In this document: positions 25,771 to 35,260 of the stretch, piece by piece
Layout of the letters: every line of letters starts with the position of its first letter
How positions within the stretch are numbered: the stretch's first letter is position 1
Assembly (NCBI RefSeq): GCF_004345705.1
Contig: NZ_SLWV01000005.1
Coordinates: 1-64,000 of the forward strand
From: Marinisporobacter balticus
Lineage (GTDB): Bacteria > Bacillota > Clostridia > Peptostreptococcales > Thermotaleaceae
Direction of reading: 5' to 3'
DNA length: 64,000 nucleotides
Position numbers and translations under genes: made by a program
The notes under the pieces: generated by a model
What the model saw: the letters and a program-made list of their open reading frames with translations, nothing else
The model's database searches: none
Told to the model about the DNA's origin: nothing

Positions 25771-25938
25771 TCATACCACTAAATATTTTGGGGGTACTTC
25801 ACAAAAATCACAGCTATTTGGACTAATCCAATCTGTAAAAGAAACTTTATCTAATTCATAAATATCTGGTGGTTGCTCATAAACCTCTATAAATTCATCT
25901 ATTGCTTCCGACAGATGTTCGCTACACACTACATACAT
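25771..25938 (-). CDS. CxxH/CxxC small protein
   Basis: 55 residues from the ATG at 25938, which has a GGGGTGAG ribosome site; upstream frame extensions are not needed. The sequence VCSEHLSEAIDEFIEVYEQPPDIYELD and CDFCEVPPKYLVV carries the CxxH and CxxC pairs of the small zinc-ribbon-like family found next to rlmH in Firmicutes. Its function is unknown. The Cys/His pairs could bind zinc. Position between yycJ and rlmH supports the call. Confidence 0.8.
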   Translation of the reverse strand: MYVVCSEHLSEAIDEFIEVYEQPPDIYELDKVSFTDWISPNSCDFCEVPPKYLVV

Positions 25939-26022
25939 ATTTCTCACCCCAAACCGGTTTTCTTTTATTTTATCATTTATACTCAATCTTATACATCCAC
26001 TATGCGTGGTTTTCAAAAGTTA

Positions 26023-26829
26023 TTACTTCTTGATATGATATACCTTACTTATCCGATCTCTATAGGTCAAATCTACATTTATATCTACGCCCACTTTTAT
26101 ATTTCGTGATGCTAACACACTTTTAATCGTTTCAAAAGCCAACTCAGGAAAATTATTTTCTCTACTTAAATGTCCTAACAAAACATTCGTAATGGGTATA
26201 TCCATCGCCATCATTTCTGCAATAATTTCTCCTGCCATTTCATTTGAAAGGTGTCCCTGTTCTCCCATGATTCTTTTCTTTAGATACCAAGGATAGCTTC
26301 CCATCTTTAGTATTTCTACGTCATGGTTTGATTCGATCATGAGTAAATCTGATCCTGTTATCTCTTTTTTCACAGTATCATCTACGTATCCAGTATCTGT
26401 CACAATACTGATCTTTGCATCTCCCCCATAAAAAGAAAATGCAACAGGCTCACTTGCATCATGCGATATACTATAAGGTTTTATTTTCATATCTTCTATA
26501 TGGAAAGTTTCTCCCGTTTGAAAATATCTTATGTTTTCTTCATCCACTTTTCCAATTTTACATTTCATCTCTCTCCAAGTATTATTATTTGCATATATAG
26601 GAATATTAAATCGTCTTGATAAAATACCAATTCCCTTAATATGGTCACTATGTTCATGAGTAACCAAAATGCCACGCACATTTTTGATCTCTTCTCCAAT
26701 GTCCACCATAGCCCCTGTAATTCTTTTGCCTGATAATCCTGCATCTAATAATAAACTTGTCTTTTCACTAGCAATATATTGACAATTTCCGCTACTTCCA
26801 CTCGCTAGCGAGCAAAACCTAAGTGTCAT
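26023..26829 (-). CDS. yycJ: YycJ/WalJ metallo-beta-lactamase-fold hydrolase
   Basis: About 268 residues from the ATG at 26829, behind ACAGGAGGAAAAG; the upstream ATG codons are too early. FCSLASGSSGNCQYI leads the fold, THEHSDHIKG is the metal-binding motif, and later SHDASEPVAFSF, IVTDTGY and ESNHD complete the site. YycJ is linked to cell division and cell-wall homeostasis, possibly through 5-prime nuclease activity. It lies downstream of murA in the wal block. Confidence 0.94.
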   Translation of the reverse strand: MTLRFCSLASGSSGNCQYIASEKTSLLLDAGLSGKRITGAMVDIGEEIKNVRGILVTHEHSDHIKGIGILSRRFNIPIYANNNTWREMKCKIGKVDEENIRYFQTGETFHIEDMKIKPYSISHDASEPVAFSFYGGDAKISIVTDTGYVDDTVKKEITGSDLLMIESNHDVEILKMGSYPWYLKKRIMGEQGHLSNEMAGEIIAEMMAMDIPITNVLLGHLSRENNFPELAFETIKSVLASRNIKVGVDINVDLTYRDRISKVYHIKK

Positions 26830-27044
26830 ACTTTTCCTCCTGTTTTTTTTCATTTCTATCTTTATATATAGGATCAAAGCTACTCATTTCTTAAACTAAA
26901 TTTCAACAAATAGCTTTCAATTTTTTATTCTTCGAACCCTTCTTATAAATATTTTACATGCGTGTTATCCATATTATTTTTTTAATATATACCTTCCTAT
27001 TACCATATCTTTTTCTCCTATTATATCTTATTCTCCGCAATAGT

Positions 27045-27072
27045 AAAAGGCAGGTTCACACACCTGCCTTAT
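27045..27072 (-). terminator. Terminator after murA
   Basis: AAGGCAGGT and ACCTGCCTT form a 9-bp stem with a TCACAC loop. On the minus strand it begins right at the murA stop codon and is followed by TTTTACTA. Confidence 0.7.
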
Positions 27073-28328
27073 TATTCAACCCTTTTAATTTTTGCACCTA
27101 AGCTTAAAAGCTTTTTTTCTATCGATTCATAGCCTCTATCTATGTAATGGATATTATCTATTTGTGTTACTCCGTCGGCCATAAGACCTGCAATCACCAA
27201 AGCAGCACCTGCTCTTAAATCTGTAGCAGCAACTTCTGTTCCCGATAATCTTTCCACTCCCTGAATAATAGCTACGTTTCCTTCCACCTTAATCTGTGCA
27301 CCCATTCTTTTTAATTCATCTACATATTTAAATCTTCCTTCATATATCGTCTCTGTAATAATGCTTGTCCCTTCTGCTTGTGTTAAAAGTGCTGAGATCG
27401 GTTGTTGTAAATCTGTAGGAAATCCTGGATATACTAGGGTTTTTATATTGGCTTTTTTTAATTTTTCTTTGCCTACAACTCTTAAAGATTCTCCATATTC
27501 TTCAATTTCTAATCCCATTTCTCTCAATTTTGCTGTAATAGGCTCAAGATGTTTTGGAATGATGTTATCAATAATCACATCTCCACCCGTACTAGCAGCC
27601 ATAATCATAAAAGTTCCTGCCTCTATTTGATCAGGAATTACACTATAAGTACATCCGTGCATTTCATCTACCCCATGTATTTTAATCACATCTGTTCCTG
27701 CTCCTCTTACATCTGCTCCCATAGCATTCAAAAAATTCGCTACATCCACAATATGAGGCTCTTTCGCAGCATTTTCTATAATGGTTTTTCCGGTTGCACG
27801 ACAAGCCGCCATCATAATATTTATCGTTGCACCTACACTTGCCACATCTAAGTATATTTCTGCACCTTTTAACTCTTCTGCTTCAACATGAATAATGCCA
27901 TGCTCTATTTGTACCTTCGCACCTAATGCTTCAAACCCTTTTATATGCTGATCAATAGGTCTTGATCCAATATTACATCCTCCCGGAAAAGACACTCTTG
28001 CTTTTTTGAATCTTCCAAGTGATGCCCCTAATAAATAATAAGAAGCTCTTAACTCTTTTGCCATCTCATAAGAAGCAAAGCAATCTTCTATTTTACTCGT
28101 ATCTGCTTTCATCAATTTCTGTTCATGATCAAAGGATACATTGCCACCTAATTGCGTTAATATTCTTTTTAGTACATGCACATCTTCAATATTTGGTAAA
28201 TTTTCTATAATACATTTATCTCCGGCTAAAATGGTAGCAGGAATAATTGCTACAGCAGCATTTTTAAATCCACTTACATTTATTTTCCCCTTGAGCTTAC
28301 ATCCACCTTCTATCAAAAGTTTACCCAT
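27072..28328 (-). CDS. murA: UDP-N-acetylglucosamine 1-carboxyvinyltransferase MurA
   Basis: 418 residues, full length. The enzyme transfers enolpyruvate from PEP to UDP-GlcNAc, the first step of peptidoglycan synthesis. Visible landmarks are the N-terminal GCKLKGKINVSGFKNAAV substrate-binding segment, the flexible loop GGCNIGSRPIDQH with the catalytic Cys that fosfomycin attacks, and the C-terminal YPGFPTDLQQP and LRAGAALVIAGLMADG segments. Its position between yycI and yycJ in the wal block is unusual and couples precursor synthesis to cell-wall regulation. Confidence 0.97.
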   Translation of the reverse strand: MGKLLIEGGCKLKGKINVSGFKNAAVAIIPATILAGDKCIIENLPNIEDVHVLKRILTQLGGNVSFDHEQKLMKADTSKIEDCFASYEMAKELRASYYLLGASLGRFKKARVSFPGGCNIGSRPIDQHIKGFEALGAKVQIEHGIIHVEAEELKGAEIYLDVASVGATINIMMAACRATGKTIIENAAKEPHIVDVANFLNAMGADVRGAGTDVIKIHGVDEMHGCTYSVIPDQIEAGTFMIMAASTGGDVIIDNIIPKHLEPITAKLREMGLEIEEYGESLRVVGKEKLKKANIKTLVYPGFPTDLQQPISALLTQAEGTSIITETIYEGRFKYVDELKRMGAQIKVEGNVAIIQGVERLSGTEVAATDLRAGAALVIAGLMADGVTQIDNIHYIDRGYESIEKKLLSLGAKIKRVE

Positions 28329-28625
28329 ATAATATTTCCAGCCTTTCAGTAAATATTTTGCATCTTACTATTCAAAATTTATAATTTAATGATATCGATC
28401 ACATTATATAATATATAAACCTCGTTTTATTATATCACCAATATAATTGTTTGATAAGCCTTTGATGATAAGAAAATACTTACATTTATAAAATTTACAC
28501 TTGATTCAGTTCAAAACCTTCTACTTCTAGATCAAAATTTGGATATATTTTAAATAATTGTAAAAAAAATAAAAGTAGAAGGTTTTTTTATCATCTTCTA
28601 CTTTTTTTATATTATTCCTTCTTTT
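28329..28625. other. Intergenic region with CTTCTAC repeats
   Basis: No gene. Three copies of CTTCTAC or its complement occur at about 28519-28526, 28574-28580 and 28594-28600, allowing alternative hairpins; the two near 28571-28603 form a terminator for the wal operon. Confidence 0.5.
28561..28605 (-). terminator. Terminator after yycI
   Basis: AAAAGTAGAAG and CTTCTACTTTT arms (28571-28581 and 28593-28603) pair, and the minus strand continues into ATTTTTTTTAC. A further CCTTCTACTT at 28518-28530 offers a competing pairing on the plus strand. Confidence 0.7.
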
Positions 28626-29459
28626 TTAGTAATTCTCATAAGCTGCAACAAACTTTGTTTGTCCATCTTCTAAAAGAATACGCCATGCCGGAAATGCTGT
28701 ACCCGATTTTATGTTTTCAGAATTGGTAAGACTTATATGGGATGGATCAAACCAATATCCTAATGCCACATCCTTAATCACCACTTCTTCATCTGACGTA
28801 TTCAAAAAATACATACATTTAAGGAGGGCTTTTGTAGCAGGAATAATTTCCTTTTTATTTGAATCCGTATCCAATGGCTTTAACCACATTCTTTCAAATT
28901 TTTTAATGCCTAACCTGTTAACAGTTACCTGCATATAACTATATTCTAAAAAACGATCTTGATATTTTTGTTTGAATAAAACATGATATCCATCTATGTC
29001 TTGGGTAGTTTCCCAATAGTCCACATCATTTGTCATAAATCCATATTTACTTATAAAAGCTTCTGCTTCATCTTTTGCCTTTTTTTCGTTTAAATCTTGA
29101 ATGATCATGTTCTCATTATCATTCTCATATCGAATAATTTTATTATTTATAACAGAAAGATCAATCTGCGTATCTTCTTCTTTATTAAATATTTTTTCTA
29201 ATTTTTCTTCTTCATAAATTTCATATTCCACATTTAATACAGATAATTCCAAAACCGTTCTTGGCACTTCTGCCTTTACTTTTATATTGTTTTCCTCTAA
29301 AATCATAAGTACATCTTGTATATTCTCTTCTTTTACCATGGAAGAGATATTACTTTCAAACATATCCTTTTCTATATTATAAATAAGAAAAACATTGGTA
29401 ATCACAAGGGCAATAATGAGAATATTTTTTGCCTTTCCCCAATCCACAGTCTTCACCAT
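28626..29459 (-). CDS. yycI: WalK-regulating membrane protein YycI
   Basis: 277 residues with an N-terminal membrane anchor (about 9-28: AKNILIIALVITNVFLIYNI) and an extracellular domain of the YycI/YycH type: repeated sheet-helix units, KAKDEAEAFISKYGF, YSYMQVTVNRLGIKKFERMW and AFPAWRILLEDGQTKFVAAYENY at the end. YycI and YycH form a membrane complex that controls WalK activity. The gene starts 3 bases after the yycH stop codon, consistent with one operon. Confidence 0.9.
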   Translation of the reverse strand: MVKTVDWGKAKNILIIALVITNVFLIYNIEKDMFESNISSMVKEENIQDVLMILEENNIKVKAEVPRTVLELSVLNVEYEIYEEEKLEKIFNKEEDTQIDLSVINNKIIRYENDNENMIIQDLNEKKAKDEAEAFISKYGFMTNDVDYWETTQDIDGYHVLFKQKYQDRFLEYSYMQVTVNRLGIKKFERMWLKPLDTDSNKKEIIPATKALLKCMYFLNTSDEEVVIKDVALGYWFDPSHISLTNSENIKSGTAFPAWRILLEDGQTKFVAAYENY

Positions 29460-29462
29460 CCG

Positions 29463-30944
29463 TTACATTTTCGATCTGCTGAGTATTCTTCCATTATGGG
29501 CATCAAAATAATAAATCACTTGATCTGTTTTAATAATCCACATAGAAATCAATTTATTTGGTTCTTGTACAGGGTTATCATAATAGCCAATATCTATCTC
29601 TTTCATGCGCCCTAAGACTTTTTCTAAAATCTCTTGTTTATTTATTTTTTTATTTTCTTTTATATTGCTTGAAAAATCATTTTTTATCAATTCAAAATTC
29701 ATATCTATGACTTGTCGTGCAGATAAAGTCATCGCATCTTCTTTGCGCTCTAAAAACTTTATGCCAATTTCTTCTTTCTTCAAGAGTCTTTTATAAGAGA
29801 TTACTTGTTCTCCTAGCAAATCTACTTCAATAGGTGTATCAATTATTTTTTGCTCTGCTTCACTACTGCAATAGACAGGCACACCATTTAATCTATATCC
29901 AAAGAAAAATTTATATCCTTTTTGATTGTTTTTTTCAATTGGTTTAATTGACTTTAAATAAGCATCTGTATTTGCCCACCCCCCATGTTCACTTACAAAT
30001 AGAAGGGCAACTTTCATAGCATCTTCAACCTTAATATTTTTTGAAGCTTTTTGATTATCTATATCTTCTACATAATGAAGTACACCTACATCATTAATTT
30101 TCAAAGCCTTTTGTCCATATCCATATAGATAGGTCACCGCACCACTTGTCTCTCTTATTTTTCTTATGAAATCAAGGTTTTCTCCAAAAAAATCACCTGC
30201 AAAATCTTCTACTTGCACTTCATCCATTGGATCGATTTCTTCAATAACTTGCATTTCCTCGATATTATCTTTTCGCTCAATGGGCATTAATCCTTCATTG
30301 TCTATACCATATAAATCTTTAAATGCATAATACGCATCATAGCCATTTTTTTCAATATCCATTATAATTTTAGAAAACTTATTTTTCATATCTATCCCTT
30401 GGACTAGATAAAAGTTTTCTTCTCCATCTGCCATGTAAACAGAATTGTCTCCCGTTAGAGAAACTAAAATGCGATCAAATCCCTGGATTTTGCCATAGAT
30501 TCCTTCTGTTTTCCCTTCTATTGCTTCTCTTAGTATTTCTACTGGCATAGTATATCCAAATTTCATTTCTATTGACCGAAAATCCCTTGCTTTCATCCAC
30601 GCATCTTTGTCAATCCGCTCTATTAAAACCTTCTTCTTAAAATATTCATTTTTAAATATTTTAAGGGTTTCTTGCCATAGCCCATAATTATCAGAATAGA
30701 ATACTGTATGGAGACCGCCTCCAAAGTTAATCCGAAAGCTTTGAGGGTTTAAAATATCCACAATTGTATCTTTTATATCTATATTGCTTTCCACTTCAAG
30801 CGTTTCTATTTGTCTTATATCAGGCATAACTTTTTTCAAAGAAATACGCTCCCATAATTGCTGATTTAACGCAATACTTAATATAAAAAGACTTACTAAT
30901 AACCATGTTTTAAATTGTTCTTTACTAAATTTTTTCATGCACAC
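29463..30944 (-). CDS. yycH: WalK-regulating membrane protein YycH
   Basis: 493 residues with an N-terminal membrane helix (about 12-28: TWLLVSLFILSIALNQQLW) and a long extracellular region typical of YycH: Asn/Asp-rich IEMKFGYTMPVEILREAI segment, FDRILVSLTGDNSVYMADGEENFYLVQG, a late YKFFFGYRLNGVPVY and a final QVIYYFDAHNGRILSRSK. It lies between the unknown exported-protein gene and yycI. YycH/YycI repress or activate WalK depending on species. Confidence 0.88.
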   Translation of the reverse strand: MCMKKFSKEQFKTWLLVSLFILSIALNQQLWERISLKKVMPDIRQIETLEVESNIDIKDTIVDILNPQSFRINFGGGLHTVFYSDNYGLWQETLKIFKNEYFKKKVLIERIDKDAWMKARDFRSIEMKFGYTMPVEILREAIEGKTEGIYGKIQGFDRILVSLTGDNSVYMADGEENFYLVQGIDMKNKFSKIIMDIEKNGYDAYYAFKDLYGIDNEGLMPIERKDNIEEMQVIEEIDPMDEVQVEDFAGDFFGENLDFIRKIRETSGAVTYLYGYGQKALKINDVGVLHYVEDIDNQKASKNIKVEDAMKVALLFVSEHGGWANTDAYLKSIKPIEKNNQKGYKFFFGYRLNGVPVYCSSEAEQKIIDTPIEVDLLGEQVISYKRLLKKEEIGIKFLERKEDAMTLSARQVIDMNFELIKNDFSSNIKENKKINKQEILEKVLGRMKEIDIGYYDNPVQEPNKLISMWIIKTDQVIYYFDAHNGRILSRSKM

Positions 30945-30949
30945 ACACC

Positions 30950-31444
30950 CTAATAATCATTTGTTTGTAGGATGTCATCACTTATGTTTATAACTTCAAT
31001 GTTCTCTAATGTCTTCTTCAACGCTTCTTTTTTATCTTTTACTGTAAAGTATTTGATCATAGGCTTTTGTTCTTTCCCATCTTGCTTCGCTATGTCAAAT
31101 ACAATCCTATATTTGCCTGGAGATAAATCTTTCAATTGCGTACTATAAAAATTTAAACTTTCTCCTGTATCTACTTTTTCTGGTCCGAATATCAATGCTT
31201 CTTCTTTAGCTTCTTTATAAACACTTAATGAAACAGATATACCCTCTTGTATTTGCACAGAAATGAGCAAACTATCTTGAACAACAATCTCTTCTTTCGG
31301 ACTAATAATCTCTATTGGCTCTTTGTTGGCATCTATAGAATATATATAACTTGGGAATGGTCTATAATCTGCATAACTTAAAGATGCAGAGGCTGTCCCT
31401 AGTATTACTAGTACTAACGCACTAGCAATGATCTTTTTTTTCAT
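30950..31444 (-). CDS. Secreted protein of unknown function in wal operon
   Basis: 164 residues from the ATG at 31444, behind GGGAGGAATT. An N-terminal signal peptide (KKKIIASALVLVILGTASASLSYA, likely cut after the second ALS or SYA) precedes a beta-rich domain with IEIISPKEEIVVQDSLLISVQI, VSLSVYKEAKEEALIFG, LSPGKYRIVFDI and PMIKYFTVKDKKEAL. This looks like an immunoglobulin-like or beta-sandwich fold. It sits between walK and yycH, so it may be a WalK-associated or cell-wall-associated factor. I do not recognise a named family. Confidence 0.75.
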   Translation of the reverse strand: MKKKIIASALVLVILGTASASLSYADYRPFPSYIYSIDANKEPIEIISPKEEIVVQDSLLISVQIQEGISVSLSVYKEAKEEALIFGPEKVDTGESLNFYSTQLKDLSPGKYRIVFDIAKQDGKEQKPMIKYFTVKDKKEALKKTLENIEVINISDDILQTNDY

Positions 31445-31547
31445 GATAATTCCTCCCAGTTGATACACTTATCCTTTATAATACCCACATTATATCCTAT
31501 TTTTGTTACAAACATATTACACCCGTTTTAAAATAACATTACACCAC

Positions 31548-33338
31548 TTATCCTTTTAATGGTAATCGCATCATTACTTCTGTGCCTTCTCCCTCTTTAC
31601 TTCTTATATTTATGGTTCCTCCATGTGCTTTTATAATCTGCTGCGCAATAGAAAGCCCCAATCCTGTTCCCCCTAATTCTCTAGATCTCGCCTTATCCAC
31701 ACGATAAAATCGCTCAAACAATCTTGGAATATCTTTCTCCGGTATACCCATACCGTTGTCTATAATACGAAAAACTCCTGTATTTTCTTCTTTTTCTACA
31801 GCAACATTGATACTCCCACCTTCTGGTGTATATTTTATCGCATTACTCAATACATTTATCATCACTTGTTCTATTTTATCTGGATCTGCAAAACCTATAA
31901 TACTTTTTTCAAATGTTTTAAAATTCAACTTTTGTTTTTTATTCTTTGCATTAATACTTATTTTTAGAACAGAATCTTCAATAATTTTGACCAAATCTGT
32001 TTCTTTATTTTTCCAATTCACGCGTTGATAGTCTAGTCTAGAGAGTTGCAGTAAATCCCGAACCAATCGATCCATTCTATCTGCTTCACTCTTTACTACA
32101 TTTAAGAAATGTGTCGCTACATCTCTTTGTTCTAAAGCCCCATCAAGAAGTGTTTCTGTATAACTTTTAATACTTGTAAGGGGCGTTTTTAATTCATGGG
32201 ATACATTTGCAACAAATTCTTTTCTCATATTATCAAGCTTTTGTCCTTCAGTAATATCTTGGATTACCATAACAATTCCCGATTTTTCGCCTTTTTCATC
32301 CTTGAATGGCGCATAATTTACATGCAGTATGGAATCTCTAAAGGAAATATTTTCACTACCCATGCCATCTTTCGTGTTTTTCTCAATATAACCAAGGGTT
32401 AATTTCTCATTAAAACCCTTAATCATATCATCATAAAGCATGCTTTTTAAAACTTTTTCTGATAAGTCAAGCATTGCCATAGCAGCAGGATTAGCATGAA
32501 TAATTTTCCCTTCATTATTTACAGCAATCAGTCCATCTGCCATGTAGCTTAAAATGGTTTCTAGCTTACTTTTTTCACTAGAAATCTCTGAAAGTGTAAT
32601 ATTTAATTTCTCCCTTACATAGTTAAACATTTCAGCTAATTGACCAATCTCATCATCTGATTTCACTTCAATCACTTGATTAAAATCTCCCTTTGCCATT
32701 TTAGCAGCTTTCACCGTAACATCTATAATAGGTTCTGTGATACTTCTAGCAATCCAAAGACCTAAAATCACAGCTATAACAAGGGCTAAAAGGGTCGCTT
32801 GTATCAATATCCATTTTGACTTATCTAATGTTTTATATATATCCGATAAATCTGCTCGAATATACAAAATTCCCTTTATGATATTCTGCTCATTTTTTAT
32901 TGGAAAAGCCATATTTTTTGTAGTGATTTGCCGCATATTGCTGTTGATACTAATATCTTTTTCACGCTCTTCTCCATTCCTTGCCTTCGTTAGTAATGTA
33001 TAATCTAATACCTCTATCGCATTATCGTTGGTCCCACTGTTTTTACTTCTCGCAATAATTTTAAAATCTCTATTTATAATAAATATTTCTTCTTTTAATC
33101 CCGTAGGCCATTGATTTATATTTTTTTGGATCTCTTCTTTGCTATTGCTTAAATTTTGAAATTTTGCGATGGTTTGAATAAGCACTTCGCGTCTCCCTAG
33201 GTTTGTAAGATTCTCACTCACCATATCCAAATAGTAATCTTGAAACGCCTGAATAATAAATACCCCCACAATAATCATCGCAATATATACGGGTACGAAG
33301 TATATAGTAATAAATTTCCATCTTATACTCTTAAACAT
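31548..33338 (-). CDS. walK: Sensor histidine kinase WalK
   Basis: 596 residues. Membrane helices near 12-32 and 180-200 enclose an extracellular sensory domain of about 150 residues (Cache-like). Next come a HAMP linker (about 200-255), a PAS domain (MADGLIAVNNEGKIIHANPAAMAMLDL) and a HisKA box VANVSHELKTPLTS with H381. N, G1 and G2 boxes (VLSNAIKYTPEGG, IIDNGMGIP, GGTGLGLSIAQQI) follow. This is the standard WalK layout. It phosphorylates WalR and controls peptidoglycan hydrolases. It starts one base after the walR stop codon. Confidence 0.95.
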   Translation of the reverse strand: MFKSIRWKFITIYFVPVYIAMIIVGVFIIQAFQDYYLDMVSENLTNLGRREVLIQTIAKFQNLSNSKEEIQKNINQWPTGLKEEIFIINRDFKIIARSKNSGTNDNAIEVLDYTLLTKARNGEEREKDISINSNMRQITTKNMAFPIKNEQNIIKGILYIRADLSDIYKTLDKSKWILIQATLLALVIAVILGLWIARSITEPIIDVTVKAAKMAKGDFNQVIEVKSDDEIGQLAEMFNYVREKLNITLSEISSEKSKLETILSYMADGLIAVNNEGKIIHANPAAMAMLDLSEKVLKSMLYDDMIKGFNEKLTLGYIEKNTKDGMGSENISFRDSILHVNYAPFKDEKGEKSGIVMVIQDITEGQKLDNMRKEFVANVSHELKTPLTSIKSYTETLLDGALEQRDVATHFLNVVKSEADRMDRLVRDLLQLSRLDYQRVNWKNKETDLVKIIEDSVLKISINAKNKKQKLNFKTFEKSIIGFADPDKIEQVMINVLSNAIKYTPEGGSINVAVEKEENTGVFRIIDNGMGIPEKDIPRLFERFYRVDKARSRELGGTGLGLSIAQQIIKAHGGTINIRSKEGEGTEVMMRLPLKG

Positions 33339-33339
33339 A

Positions 33340-34029
33340 CTAAACCTTTCTGAAGTAGTATCCTACACCTCTTTTGGTTAGGACATATTTCGGGTTACTT
33401 GAATGATCTTCAATTTTTTCTCTTAATCTTCTCACAGTTACATCCACTGTTCTGATATCCCCATAATATTCATATCCCCATACTTCTTCTAATAATTGCT
33501 CTCTTGTAAAGACCTGGTTTTCTTGTGTAGCTAAATACTTTAACAGTTCAAATTCTCTTAAAGTTAACTCAATGACTGTATCTCTCTTTTTTACTTCATA
33601 TTTATTCAAGTCAATATTTAATTCTCCAGAGCAAATGACCGTGTTCTTATTATTTGTATTATTTGTTACCACTCTTCTAATGTTTGCTTTTACCCTTGCT
33701 AAAAGTTCTCTCATGCTAAAGGGTTTTGTTATATAGTCATCTGCCCCTAGTTCTAATCCTAATATTTTATCTACTTCTTCTTCCTTTGCTGTAAGCATAA
33801 TAATCGGCATATTAAAATTTTCTCTTATTTTTTTACATACTTGAAATCCATCCATTTTGGGTAGCATGACATCTAGTAAAATGATCTCTGGTTCAACTTG
33901 ATAGGCCTTTTGTACTGCCTCTTCTCCATCAGAGGCTACACTTACTTCATATCCTTCTTTCTCCAAGTTAAACTTTAATATTTCCGAAATTGATCTTTCA
34001 TCGTCTACCACTAATACTTTTCTACCCAT
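33340..34029 (-). CDS. walR: Response regulator WalR
   Basis: 229 residues of the OmpR family. Receiver landmarks: VDDERS, phospho-acceptor Asp in IILLDVMLPKMDG, Thr in MLTAKEEEVDKI, Lys in TKPFSMREL. The DNA-binding winged helix reads ELTLREFELLKYLA to RTVDVTVRRLREKIED. WalR is usually essential in Firmicutes and controls cell-wall turnover genes. It is the first gene of the wal operon. The ATG follows AGGTGTATG. Confidence 0.96.
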   Translation of the reverse strand: MGRKVLVVDDERSISEILKFNLEKEGYEVSVASDGEEAVQKAYQVEPEIILLDVMLPKMDGFQVCKKIRENFNMPIIMLTAKEEEVDKILGLELGADDYITKPFSMRELLARVKANIRRVVTNNTNNKNTVICSGELNIDLNKYEVKKRDTVIELTLREFELLKYLATQENQVFTREQLLEEVWGYEYYGDIRTVDVTVRRLREKIEDHSSNPKYVLTKRGVGYYFRKV

Positions 34030-34135
34030 ACACCTTTCACCTCATCATTGTATTGGCTATCTCTTTTATGATTATATCATATAAAATTTGAAGTTATTTG
34101 TATATAACAAAATAATATGCATATATTACATTTAT

Positions 34136-34163
34136 AGGAACTGCTTGTATAAGCAGTTCCTAT
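34136..34163 (-). terminator. Hairpin between metallopeptidase gene and walR
   Basis: TAGGAACTGCTTG and TAAGCAGTTCCTA form an 11-12-bp stem with a tiny loop. The minus strand continues into TATAAATG, a weak U-tract. Confidence 0.6.
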
Positions 34164-34180
34164 AAACATTTTTCATAAAT

Positions 34181-34987
34181 TTATTGTATGTCCATCTCAA
34201 ACACTTCTTTACTATCCGTAGCTATGCTTTTTCCTTCTCCTAAGTCACTTAAAAGCCCATTTATATAATCAAAGCCTTGCGTCTCTACCATTTCTTTTAC
34301 AATCTCAAAAGAACGTTTATAAGCTAGCATTTGATCTAATTCATGAAAACTTTTGGTAAGCTCTTTGACTGTATAGGGATTTCCTTCAAATGACAATTCT
34401 TCTCCCCAAACATATCCTGTTTGCATGTATTCTTGATAAAGGGCGATTCCTTCTGTAAGCCACAGCGGATAGTTTCCATTGGCTAAATCATCTACCAATA
34501 CATGTGTAAATTCATGAACCATTGGCCCTTCATTCATAAAAATGTCTTCTATATGTTCATTTTCAGTAATCCATAATCTGGGAGATAGTATTTGAATCGT
34601 TGAAGCAAAGTATACTCCCATAGGTGGCTTCTCTTGCTTAAGCGATGCATTTTCCATTAGTTTATCTGGATTGTTGTAAACAATAACGGTTGTTTTATTC
34701 TTTGGATAATAATCAAACATTTTACATACTTCTATATAGTATTGTTCAGAAGCTTTCGCTACAAGATCTATAATTTCTTTATCTTCTATATCATATCTTA
34801 TTCGGAAATGTTCTGTTTCTTTTACAGGATAATCCTTTGTTTTATAAAGGATCCATTCATGCTGCATCTTTGCCAAGAGAGGGTAAGCATGAACTTTTAA
34901 TGTTCTATAGTATGTTACCCCAGTAAGCATTATAAAAACTATGATCAATAAAGCAAAACTTCTTTTTCTATTTAATAGGCTTTTCAC
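34181..34987 (-). CDS. Membrane-anchored gluzincin-type peptidase
   Basis: 268 residues starting at the GTG at 34987, behind GGAGGGGATATAC. A single N-terminal membrane helix (SFALLIIVFIMLTGVTYY) is followed by a DUF2268/peptidase-MA-like domain outside the membrane. The zinc site is MVHEFTHVLVDD (HEFTH), with PLWLTEGIALYQEY supplying the third ligand region. The upstream reach to 35029 lacks a ribosome site. It lies directly upstream of walR, which fits a role at the cell surface, but its substrate is unknown. Confidence 0.8.
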   Translation of the reverse strand: MKSLLNRKRSFALLIIVFIMLTGVTYYRTLKVHAYPLLAKMQHEWILYKTKDYPVKETEHFRIRYDIEDKEIIDLVAKASEQYYIEVCKMFDYYPKNKTTVIVYNNPDKLMENASLKQEKPPMGVYFASTIQILSPRLWITENEHIEDIFMNEGPMVHEFTHVLVDDLANGNYPLWLTEGIALYQEYMQTGYVWGEELSFEGNPYTVKELTKSFHELDQMLAYKRSFEIVKEMVETQGFDYINGLLSDLGEGKSIATDSKEVFEMDIQ

Positions 34988-35260
34988 GTATATCCCCTCC
35001 ATTTCATTTAGTATTGATAACATGCTCACTTACCCCAGTGAAAATCTTATCCACACTAAATAAAGTCTCCCTAGCATTCTATAGGAAACCCCTACTGAAT
35101 CAAGTTCGACTTTTATAAGTTTATATGTAAATATATTAATATTATAACACGATATTATGTAAACCTCATTGGTAATATTAGGCACCTTTGGTTATTCAAT
35201 ACGGATTGAAAAAAACGACTTGTATTTGTTCCTTTTTATTTGATCGTTTCACATTTTATA

